From the NCBI GenBank assembly GCA_011773575.1, contig WVXJ01000199.1:4142-11491 (forward strand): 7,350 bases of DNA. Reading direction: 5' to 3'. The DNA is from Armatimonadota bacterium. Lineage in GTDB: Bacteria; Armatimonadota; Hebobacteria; Hebobacterales; WVXJ01. Below, in pieces: positions 1 through 6,584 of the stretch. Position 1 is the first letter of the stretch. Every line of letters begins with the position of its first letter. A program made the translations under genes and the position numbers. Below the pieces are notes generated by a model. It had not been told where the DNA came from, made no database searches, and worked only from the letters and a program-made list of their open reading frames with translations.

Positions 1-1803
1 CCACGCGGTGATTATGTCTTTGCGGTCTTCAAGGAGGAAGGCCGCTCTGCGATTGAAGTCCTGAGTGAACTGCTGCCCGCGCTGCCGGGCGCGCTCTATT
101 TCCCCAAAACCATGCGCTGGCTGGCCCGCCACAATAATTTGTCCGGGTTCGCCAGACCCATTCGCTGGCTCGTGGCGCTGTTGGACAGCCAAGTAATTGA
201 ATTCGACATCGATGGAATAAGATCGGGCAGGGAAAGCCGCGGCCACCCTACACTTCACCCGAAGCCGATTGTGATTGATTCCGCGCAGAATTATGAAAAG
301 GCCCTGCGGAGCGGCAAAGTGATGATTCATCAGGAAGATCGCAGCCGCACTCTGCGCAGACAACTCAAGAGCATCGCCCGGCAGGAAGGCGCCCGTGTTG
401 TAGACACCGACAGCCTGTTGGAGGAGACTGTTTTCTCTGTGGAGTGGCCCACCGCGGTGTGCGGCGGTTTTGATGCGAGTTATCTCAGACTCCCCCGCCC
501 TGTGCTGATGGAGGAGATGAGAAAGGTGCAGGGATTCTTCCCGCTGGAAGATGCCGAGGGGAAACTGGTCGCCCGCTTCATTGGTGTGAGAGACGGCGGG
601 CGCGCTCATATTGAGACAGTCTGTGCCGGTTATGAAGGGGTGCTGCGCGCCAAATTCGAGGATGCCACCTATTTCTATGAGCATGACCGCCGCAAGACCC
701 TGGAGAGCCGGGTTGAAGAACTCAAAGGTGTCATCTTCCAGGCGGATATGGGCTCACTCTATGACAAGACCGAGCGTTTGCAGTCTCTGACGGGCTATCT
801 TTGTGATGTATTGAAATCTGACGCTGAGACAAAGGCTGCGGCAGAGCGCGCCGCCAGGCTGGCAAAGGCGGATTTGGTGACCGACATGGTGGTGGAGGTG
901 ACTTCACTGCAGGGAATCATGGGCCGGGAATACGCGCTGGCTGATGGTGAGCCGAAGGAAGTGGCGGAGGCGATTGGTGAACATTACAGGCCTCGTTTCA
1001 CAGGTGACAGCCTGCCCGCGACAGAAGTGGGTCGGATAGTGGCGCTGGCGGACAAGCTGGATACAGTGGTGAGCGGTCTGGCGGCAGGGCTTTCAGTAAG
1101 TGGATCGGGGGATCCATATGGACTGCGGCGTGAAGGTCAAGCGATAGTCTCATTATTGGTGGAAGGCGATTTTCGCCTCTCTTTGCCGGAAGCGATTCAG
1201 AAGAGTCTGAAGATTCTATCTGGCCAGCAGAGCATTCAGCGCGGACAAGAGGAGGTGGACGGAGCGGTCCAATTATTGTTGCGCCAGCGGCTGGAGCGGC
1301 TGCTGGAGGACTCGGCGCCACTTGGCAAAGGTATCCGCTATGACCTTGTGGATGCGGCGCTGGCGGCAGGAGACGAGGATTTCGCCGAAACGGTGGCCCG
1401 CACACAAGCACTGCAGAGGCTTTCGCGCCGTGCCGAGTTCCTGCCCACCGTAATTGCCTCAACCCGGCCCGCCAATATCGTGAAAGGATTTGCGGGGGGT
1501 GAACCCGACCCCGGGCTTTTCAGTGAGCCGACGGAGAAAGCGCTCTGGCAAGCGGTGCTCAAGGCGAAGCCGAAGGTGGAGGCGCTCTCTCAGGCAGGTG
1601 ATTATCCGGGCCTGTTCAAGGTGCTCTCAGGGCTGCGCTCGATTATTGACAAGTTCTTCGATGATGTTCTGGTGATGGACAAAGATCCACAGATCAAGAA
1701 CAACCGCCTGGCCTTGGTGTGGCAAGTTGACAGGCTTTTCCGGCACCTTGCAGATTTTCGCTGCGTCGTCCAAGAAGGCACAACCTCGTCTCAAAGTGGC
1801 TGA
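1..1803 (+). CDS. glyS: Glycyl-tRNA synthetase beta subunit, 5'-truncated by the window edge
   Basis: Beta chain of the alpha2-beta2 bacterial glycyl-tRNA synthetase, a cytoplasmic enzyme that charges tRNA-Gly; in this family the alpha chain (glyQ) carries the catalytic core and beta handles tRNA recognition. The frame is open from base 1, so the gene extends leftward beyond the first ATG at 112. About 600 codons are present against a usual ~690, so roughly 90-100 N-terminal residues are missing. Family landmarks seen (residues counted from base 1): the FARPIRW block near 50, the EEMRKVQGFFPLED block near 165-180, YFYEHD near 223-228, GSLYDKTERL near 250-260, KADLVTDMV near 290 and LADKLDT near 345. 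The C-terminus has the DALR-like anticodon-binding signature FFDDVLVMDKDPQIKNNRLA. No frameshift or missing block is evident. glyQ is expected just upstream. The TGA stop is separated from the next ATG by one codon. Confidence 0.97.
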   Translation, partial: PRGDYVFAVFKEEGRSAIEVLSELLPALPGALYFPKTMRWLARHNNLSGFARPIRWLVALLDSQVIEFDIDGIRSGRESRGHPTLHPKPIVIDSAQNYEKALRSGKVMIHQEDRSRTLRRQLKSIARQEGARVVDTDSLLEETVFSVEWPTAVCGGFDASYLRLPRPVLMEEMRKVQGFFPLEDAEGKLVARFIGVRDGGRAHIETVCAGYEGVLRAKFEDATYFYEHDRRKTLESRVEELKGVIFQADMGSLYDKTERLQSLTGYLCDVLKSDAETKAAAERAARLAKADLVTDMVVEVTSLQGIMGREYALADGEPKEVAEAIGEHYRPRFTGDSLPATEVGRIVALADKLDTVVSGLAAGLSVSGSGDPYGLRREGQAIVSLLVEGDFRLSLPEAIQKSLKILSGQQSIQRGQEEVDGAVQLLLRQRLERLLEDSAPLGKGIRYDLVDAALAAGDEDFAETVARTQALQRLSRRAEFLPTVIASTRPANIVKGFAGGEPDPGLFSEPTEKALWQAVLKAKPKVEALSQAGDYPGLFKVLSGLRSIIDKFFDDVLVMDKDPQIKNNRLALVWQVDRLFRHLADFRCVVQEGTTSSQSG

Positions 1804-1806
1804 GAA

Positions 1807-2862
1807 ATGAAGCCAAGAGAGGAAAGAGAAAAGTTCGAGCGGGAAAACCTCTCTCCTCATGCGGCGCGAGCGGAGGCGAGCCAGGGGAGACAGAAGCCTG
1901 AGCCGGAGTGTCCTCTGCGGACATGTTTTCAAAGGGACCGGGACCGGATTATCCACTCCAAGGCTTTCCGGCGCCTGAGCCATAAGACCCAGGTTTTCAT
2001 TGCCCCCGAGGAAGATCATTATCGCACCCGGCTCACTCACACCTTGGAAGTTATGCAGATTGCGCGAGGCACCGCGCGGGCATTGAAATTGAATGAGGAT
2101 CTTGTAGAAGCGATAGCCCTGGCCCACGATTTAGGGCATACGCCATTTGGACATGTGGGGGAATGGGCGCTTGACCGTGCTTACAGGCAATCCGATTCCG
2201 AGGCGCATTTTCACCATGCCGAACAGAGCCTGCGGGTAGTGGAAGTACTGGAGAATGACGGCGCGGGCCTCAACCTGAGCTGGGAGGTGAGAGACGGGAT
2301 TCGGCACCATTCCAAAGGCATGGAGGATTTTCCACTGTCAGGCCCAGACCGGCCCCGACCTTCCACACTGGAGGGAGAAGTGGTGATGTTCTCGGACCGC
2401 ATCGCCTATGTGAATCATGATGTGGATGATGCCATCCGCGCTGGTGTACTTCGGCCTGAGGAATTGCCGAAGACAACGCGCGAGCGGTTGGGCGGCAGCC
2501 TGCGCGAACGGATAAGCACTATGGCACAGGACATTGTCAGCGCCAGCAGTAATCGGCCGGAGATAGCGATGAGCCGCGATATCCTGGAGGCAATGGATGA
2601 ATTGAAAGATTTTCTTTTTGATAAGGTATATGAGCCCACCTCCGCCGGTGCCGGAGAGAAACAGCGGGTTGAGGAAGTAATCTCCGGGCTGTTCCGGCAC
2701 TACATGGAGAATCCTGAACTTGTGCCCAGGGGCGAAGGTTTGGCCGCAGGCACCACTGAGCTTGCGCGGGCGGTGTGTGATCATGTTGCGGGGATGACTG
2801 ACCGCTATGCCAGGACCCAGTTTATCTCTCATTTTGTGCCGCGGGGCTGGCCTGCGCCTTGA
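1807..2862 (+). CDS. dgt: Deoxyguanosinetriphosphate triphosphohydrolase-like HD-domain protein
   Basis: Cytoplasmic HD-superfamily phosphohydrolase of the dGTPase-like group. Characterised members split dNTPs into deoxynucleoside and triphosphate and so affect dNTP pools, but the substrate of this group varies and cannot be read from sequence. The 351-residue length fits the short form. The metal-binding H...HD...D set is visible: His78 in RLTHTLEV, His107-Asp108 in LAHDLGHTPFGH, and Asp205 in YVNHDVDDA. The N-terminal family block FQRDRDRIIHSKAFRRLSHKTQVF (around residues 41-64) and DHYRTRLTHTLE are intact. The ATG at 1807 is favoured because conserved family sequence (LSPHAARAEASQGR, from about residue 15) begins soon after it, although the upstream ribosome-binding site is weak; coupling to glyS, whose stop is 3 bases away, probably helps. 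Other bacteria often place this gene between glyS and dnaG/rpoD; here an esterase gene follows instead. Confidence 0.93.
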   Translation: MKPREEREKFERENLSPHAARAEASQGRQKPEPECPLRTCFQRDRDRIIHSKAFRRLSHKTQVFIAPEEDHYRTRLTHTLEVMQIARGTARALKLNEDLVEAIALAHDLGHTPFGHVGEWALDRAYRQSDSEAHFHHAEQSLRVVEVLENDGAGLNLSWEVRDGIRHHSKGMEDFPLSGPDRPRPSTLEGEVVMFSDRIAYVNHDVDDAIRAGVLRPEELPKTTRERLGGSLRERISTMAQDIVSASSNRPEIAMSRDILEAMDELKDFLFDKVYEPTSAGAGEKQRVEEVISGLFRHYMENPELVPRGEGLAAGTTELARAVCDHVAGMTDRYARTQFISHFVPRGWPAP

Positions 2863-2889
2863 AGAGGCCGCGACAGGAACCGGTTTCAG

Positions 2890-4872
2890 ATGTCTAAATC
2901 TGTCGGGATCAATAATCTGAGGATCAGCGATAAGATGTATTCCAAGAGAGCCTTTGCCGTTTTGATTCTGGCGGCGATTTTGGCTGTCTATTTGAGCGGG
3001 GGGGACACATTTGCCGCAGTCCCTGATGCAGGTGAGGTATCGCTTCAACTCTCCCTCGACGGCGGACTTGAGGTCAAGGCTCCCGCCTATGATGCTCGCG
3101 TCGGTTCGGATGGTAACCTCCACTCCCTGAGCGTGGGAGAAACGGAGATGCTGGATGACGGGGTCTCCTTCTCCCTGGGGGCTTTCTTTTTCTCGGAGGG
3201 TCAAGCCAGGCGGTTGGGCAGGATCACTCTGCCTGCGCCGGCTGTCGTGCAGGCCACTGATGGAATACACACCGTTCGCTATCACTTCCTGCCCGGTGAG
3301 ATCCGCCTCATCGTTTCTCAGTCATCGGAGAAGAAGGTGCCGTTCTATCTGGTGCTTTCCGATGCGATCTCGGTTGTGGCCAACTCACGCACCGGAGAGG
3401 TGGCGGCCGTTCCTACAGAAGAAGACTGGCCGGATGTGACCTTTACCGCCTCTTCCGGGGCTTATATAACCTTGCGAGGGGGAGATCGCATCTGGGGGCC
3501 TTGGGCGAAACGCCAGATGTGGGAACTGGGTCCCGTAATTCAAGGACAACCCAGAGAGATTTCCATCAACCCCGGAATGGGGCCGGCGCCGAAGCCGACC
3601 CCGGCGCAATTGTTGAGTCTGCAAGCGAAAACCCTGGACAACCAGCAGATATTGCAGTCTGGAAGGTCGGCGCGGCTCGCGGTTACAGTGGAGAACCGCG
3701 GCAAGGCCTTGCAAGACGGATTGCTGAGTGTGCGGCTGCGCAGAGAAAGAGGAGACTCAGTCTCTGAACTTTCTCAACATATTCTCATTGGAGAGAATTC
3801 TCAGGCCCAGGGGCGTTTTGATATCAATTTGCCCGAACCGGGGGTTTATTCCGCTCAGGTCGTCCTGTCAGCGAAAAACCGGCCTTTGAAAGAAACGGCG
3901 GTGATGTTTGCCTTCAGAGCGGGAGATATCCGTCCTGCCCTTACCATCCCCCCGGACTTCGGCTCTTTTTGGGAGGCAGTGCTCGCCGAGTCACGCGTTC
4001 CCTCAGATGAGCCCGTGGAATTCGTAAGTGATGAAAGTCTATCCACCACTCAATTGAAGGTGTGGAGGGTTGGCTTCACCGGGGCCGGCGGTAAACGGCT
4101 TTACGGCTGGCTGTGTGCTCCCACTAAAGAGGGGCCCCATCCTGCTCTGCTGCAGCTTCCGGGTTATGGCCGGCCCAAGATCGAACCCCCACTGGTGCTG
4201 GCGGGACGCGGCTACGTGGCACTTGCCATGGAGGTAGTTGAGGAAGGCGCGGAGACTGCATACATCGCCCGGAACCTCGAGGAATCGAAGGAGTATTCAT
4301 ATCGGGCGATAACTCTCAATGCCCTGCGCGCTTTGGATATCTTGATTAGCCGCCCTGAGGTTGATGGCCGCCGGGTGGCGACCAGTGGAGCCAGCCAAGG
4401 GGGCGGGCTGGCTCTGATATTGGCTGCGCTGCGGCCCGAAGTCGCCGCGGTTGCCGCGGATGTGCCTATGTTGTGTGACTTCCCCCGTTCAGTCAGGGAG
4501 GGCGGCTGGCCCTACAGTGAAATCGCTCATTACCTGCAAGCACATCCAGAGGCGAAGGGCCGTGTAGAGCGGACCTTGAGGTATTTCGATGTGCTGAATT
4601 TTGCGCCGCGCATTCAGTCTCCCGCTCTGTTGAGCCTGGGGCTGCGTGACACCGTATGTCGGCCGGAGACGGTTTTCGCGGCTTACAATTATCTTGCGGG
4701 CCGCAAAGAGATCAAGGTCTATGCCGATGCCGGTCATGAAGGCGGCGGCTCAGCCCACTGGATCCACAAACTCCAATGGCTCGATTCTCTTTTCAAGCCA
4801 TCCCCCTACTTGCTGACCGCGGGAGAAGATGGAGAGGGAGGGTCGCTTGAACCAACTTCGCCAGCCCAATAG
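2890..4872 (+). CDS. Secreted acetyl-xylan-esterase-type alpha/beta hydrolase with N-terminal beta-rich regions
   Basis: A 660-residue exported hydrolase. Layout: signal peptide with hydrophobic core near residues 21-36 and likely cleavage after Ala42 or Ala43; a beta-rich region (about 45-228) that I do not recognise; a Pro-rich linker (230-240); an Ig/CARDB-like segment (about 245-345, with RLAVTVENRGKALQDG); then an AXE1/cephalosporin-C-deacetylase-like catalytic domain from about 350 to 640. The domain opens with the family-like PPDFGSFWEAVLAE. Its oxyanion-side PGYG motif has Tyr426, the nucleophile is Ser502 in GASQGGG, the acid is Asp587 in LGLRDTVC, and the base is His616 in AGHEGGG, so the triad is complete. 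Relatives deacetylate sugars or xylan-type polysaccharides; the substrate here is unknown, and a general carboxylesterase is possible. The true start may be the ATG at 2935 (Met16), which gives a conventional signal peptide MYSKRAFAVL... and has GAGGA 11 bases upstream. The stop is TAG. It is the only exported product in the operon. Confidence 0.85.
   Translation: MSKSVGINNLRISDKMYSKRAFAVLILAAILAVYLSGGDTFAAVPDAGEVSLQLSLDGGLEVKAPAYDARVGSDGNLHSLSVGETEMLDDGVSFSLGAFFFSEGQARRLGRITLPAPAVVQATDGIHTVRYHFLPGEIRLIVSQSSEKKVPFYLVLSDAISVVANSRTGEVAAVPTEEDWPDVTFTASSGAYITLRGGDRIWGPWAKRQMWELGPVIQGQPREISINPGMGPAPKPTPAQLLSLQAKTLDNQQILQSGRSARLAVTVENRGKALQDGLLSVRLRRERGDSVSELSQHILIGENSQAQGRFDINLPEPGVYSAQVVLSAKNRPLKETAVMFAFRAGDIRPALTIPPDFGSFWEAVLAESRVPSDEPVEFVSDESLSTTQLKVWRVGFTGAGGKRLYGWLCAPTKEGPHPALLQLPGYGRPKIEPPLVLAGRGYVALAMEVVEEGAETAYIARNLEESKEYSYRAITLNALRALDILISRPEVDGRRVATSGASQGGGLALILAALRPEVAAVAADVPMLCDFPRSVREGGWPYSEIAHYLQAHPEAKGRVERTLRYFDVLNFAPRIQSPALLSLGLRDTVCRPETVFAAYNYLAGRKEIKVYADAGHEGGGSAHWIHKLQWLDSLFKPSPYLLTAGEDGEGGSLEPTSPAQ
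2919..2923 (+). promoter_or_regulatory. Candidate ribosome-binding site for the downstream esterase start
   Basis: GAGGA lies 11 bases before the ATG at 2935. The alternative ATG at 2890 has AGGA at 2875-2878 at the same spacing, so ribosome-binding sites alone do not decide. The standard form of the signal peptide beginning at 2935 tips the choice toward the shorter protein (645 residues). Confidence 0.45.
2935..3018 (+). other. Signal peptide of the esterase
   Basis: From Met16 the sequence has a short basic n-region (YSKR), a hydrophobic core of about 14 residues (AFAVLILAAILAVY) and a small-residue c-region ending TFA-A. Cleavage is likely after Ala42 or Ala43 (numbered from the ATG at 2890); the end given here assumes Ala43. 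No lipobox Cys or twin Arg is present, so Sec and signal peptidase I are inferred. The region includes a run of seven G at 2998-3004. Confidence 0.75.
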
Positions 4873-5731
4873 GGCAGACCCGGCTCTGCCTTCCACACTG
4901 AAGGCTCTTCTCTCTCGACACAGTATTCGTCCACGCAAACGGCTGGGCCAGCATTTTCTTATTTCTGCTGAGATTGCAGACCGTATTGTCGAGGTGGCCC
5001 GCATTGACTCTTCCGATTGCGCGCTGGAGATAGGCGCGGGCGCAGGCGCGCTGACCTTGCGGTTGACGGAAACCGCCTCATCTACCATTGCTATCGAATC
5101 AGACCCCCGGTTGGTGGAGGTGCTTCAAGAGATTCTTCCCTCCGGTGAGGGATTGAAGCTTATGCAAGCTGATATATTGAAGATTGATCTCAGCAAACTC
5201 ATGGGCGAGGGAACCTGGAAAGTTCTGGGAAATCTGCCTTACTATATTACCGGGCCTGTTCTCTTCAAACTGTTCGAACAGCGCAGGTCATTCTCTTCCC
5301 TTGTCGTAATGGTGCAGAGGGAGGTGGCGGACAGAATCACCTCTAGTCCGGGAAGCAAGGAATACGGGGGCCTGAGTGTGCTGGCCCAAGCCTATTTTTT
5401 GCCGCGCGCGGAGATGAGGGTGAAGCGAACCTGTTTTTATCCCCAGCCGGAGGTGGATTCGACGGTAGTAAGCCTTACACCGCGGGCGAAAGCCGCGGTA
5501 GGAGAGGAAGATCAGAAGCAGTTCGAGAAGTTGGTGCGAGCCTCTTTTTCGCATCGGCGAAAGACACTGGAGAACAGTCTGGTCGAAGCCGGATTTGTGA
5601 GAAACCGGCAGGAGGCCGTCTCCGCCATGGAGGCGGTTGGAGTCAATGCAGGAAGACGAGCGGAATCACTATCGGTTGAGGAATTCGTGATGCTGGCGAG
5701 GCGGCTGAAAGGCGGAGATGAGCGTGATTAG
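4829..5731 (+). CDS. rsmA: 16S rRNA (adenine1518-N6/adenine1519-N6)-dimethyltransferase
   Basis: RsmA (KsgA) uses S-adenosylmethionine to dimethylate two adjacent adenines in the helix-45 loop of 16S rRNA, a late check on 30S ribosome assembly in the cytoplasm. Motifs in order (numbered from 4829): the N-terminal RLGQHFL block (38-44), SAM-binding motif I EIGAGAGALT (67-76), the acidic motif II region AIESDP, the catalytic motif NLPYY (135-139) that positions the target adenine, and the C-terminal FSHRRKTL (240-247). The length of 300 is slightly long for the family (about 270-290), the excess being the poorly conserved first ~20 residues. The ATG at 4829 overlaps the esterase by 44 bases and has only GGGAG three bases away. 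A TTG at 4847, in the same frame, has GGGAGGG just upstream and is a good alternative, leaving a 26-base overlap. The stop is TAG. rsmA next to ispE is a common bacterial pairing. Confidence 0.96.
   Translation: MEREGRLNQLRQPNRADPALPSTLKALLSRHSIRPRKRLGQHFLISAEIADRIVEVARIDSSDCALEIGAGAGALTLRLTETASSTIAIESDPRLVEVLQEILPSGEGLKLMQADILKIDLSKLMGEGTWKVLGNLPYYITGPVLFKLFEQRRSFSSLVVMVQREVADRITSSPGSKEYGGLSVLAQAYFLPRAEMRVKRTCFYPQPEVDSTVVSLTPRAKAAVGEEDQKQFEKLVRASFSHRRKTLENSLVEAGFVRNRQEAVSAMEAVGVNAGRRAESLSVEEFVMLARRLKGGDERD
4836..4842 (+). promoter_or_regulatory. Ribosome-binding site suggesting a TTG start for rsmA
   Basis: GGGAGGG lies inside the esterase 3' end and 4 bases before an in-frame TTG at 4847-4849 (5 bases from the GGAGG core). 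It is one of the strongest Shine-Dalgarno-like strings in the window and is better placed for the TTG than the GGGAG at 4821-4825 is for the ATG at 4829. If used, the rsmA product loses six residues. Confidence 0.45.
5711..5717 (+). promoter_or_regulatory. Ribosome-binding site for ispE, spacing favours GTG at 5724
   Basis: GGCGGAG directly touches the ATG at 5718, which leaves no spacer for initiation there. The in-frame GTG at 5724 sits 6 bases downstream of the GGAG core, a normal distance, and would start the protein two residues later. Confidence 0.4.
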
Positions 5732-6584
5732 AATGGTCGCGCCGGCAAAAGTGAATCTTTTTCTGGCGATCCAGTGCCGCCGCGCTGACGGTTTCCATGA
5801 GTTGGAGACGGTCTTTCAGGCGATAGATTTGGCGGATGTGATCGAACTTGAGACATCGCCGGAAGGTATTCATATGACAAGTGACTGGCCGGGACTGCCT
5901 GCAGGAAAAGGGAATCTGTGTTGGCGCGCGGCCGCGCTTCTGGCGGAAAGCGCTGGAACGAGCAAAGGAGTGGAGATAAGGCTGAATAAGAAGATTCCGC
6001 CGGGAGCGGGCTTGGGCGGCGGCTCCAGTGATGCGGCCGCTGTGTTGTTGGGGTTGAACAGATTGTGGGAATTACATCTCTCCCCGGAGGAGTTGCAGAC
6101 ACGTGCCGCCTCCTTGGGCGCGGATGTGTCTTTCTTCCTGCAGGGCGGGACCGCGCTCGGCAAGGGCCGCGGAGAAGTGCTTTCCGCGCTCCCGACTCCG
6201 CATCTCTGGTTTGTGATAGGCTGGCCCGGGGTTACGCTTTCCACCTCCGCGGTATATCAAGACTGGGATAAGCAGCCCTCCGCCGGAAATACCAAATTGT
6301 CGGAGATGCTTTCGGCATTGGAGGCAACGGAGGCTTCCGGTATCGCGGCGGCTCTCCGCAATGATCTGGAGGATACAACACTGAGGCTGTGCCCGGCCTG
6401 CGCCGAATTGAAGAGTACATTGCTTGAGCGAGGCTGCTCGGGTGCACTTGTGAGCGGCTCAGGTGCGGCCGTCTTTGGGATCGCCAGAGACAAGGAACTT
6501 GCCGACGAGGTAACCGCGGCTCTCTCCCGCCGCGGCCTATGGGCGCGAAGTGCAAGCAGTCTTTCTTCAAGCGAAACGTTATGA
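5718..6584 (+). CDS. ispE: 4-diphosphocytidyl-2-C-methyl-D-erythritol kinase
   Basis: GHMP-family kinase of the MEP (non-mevalonate) isoprenoid pathway. It uses ATP to phosphorylate the 2-hydroxyl of CDP-methylerythritol in the cytoplasm, on the way to IPP and DMAPP. The 288-residue length is typical. Visible motifs: the N-terminal APAKVNLFL with catalytic-site Lys11, the Gly-rich ATP loop PGAGLGGGSSDAAA (95-108), catalytic Asp136 in LGADVSFFLQGGTALGKGRGE, and the C-terminal GHMP motif SGSGAAVFGI. Nothing essential appears to be missing. The ATG at 5718 overlaps rsmA by 14 bases, but the GGCGGAG string abuts it with no spacer; a GTG at 5724 (6-base spacing, 8-base overlap) or the ATG at 5733 would also leave the APAK motif intact. 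Translation is probably coupled to rsmA. Its presence implies that the host makes isoprenoids by the MEP route. Confidence 0.96.
   Translation: MSVIRMVAPAKVNLFLAIQCRRADGFHELETVFQAIDLADVIELETSPEGIHMTSDWPGLPAGKGNLCWRAAALLAESAGTSKGVEIRLNKKIPPGAGLGGGSSDAAAVLLGLNRLWELHLSPEELQTRAASLGADVSFFLQGGTALGKGRGEVLSALPTPHLWFVIGWPGVTLSTSAVYQDWDKQPSAGNTKLSEMLSALEATEASGIAAALRNDLEDTTLRLCPACAELKSTLLERGCSGALVSGSGAAVFGIARDKELADEVTAALSRRGLWARSASSLSSSETL

Noticed and set aside
1627..2127. A 166-codon open frame on the minus strand across the glyS/dgt junction
   Set aside because: It is antisense to conserved parts of both genes and shows no domain signature.
1801..2862. Recoding of TGA as an amino acid, which would fuse the first three genes
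   Set aside because: No TGA occurs inside any conserved gene body, Trp and Gly positions use normal codons, and the TGA codons fall where the family C-termini are expected.
2863..2889. Possible terminator or promoter in the largest intergenic gap
   Set aside because: Twenty-seven bases hold no stable GC hairpin followed by T residues and no convincing -35/-10 pair; only an AGGA ribosome-binding-like string is present.
2338..3285. A 315-codon open frame on the minus strand across the dgt/esterase junction
   Set aside because: It lies opposite two well-supported genes, has no family motif and no sensible start context, and spans their boundary as a shadow frame would.
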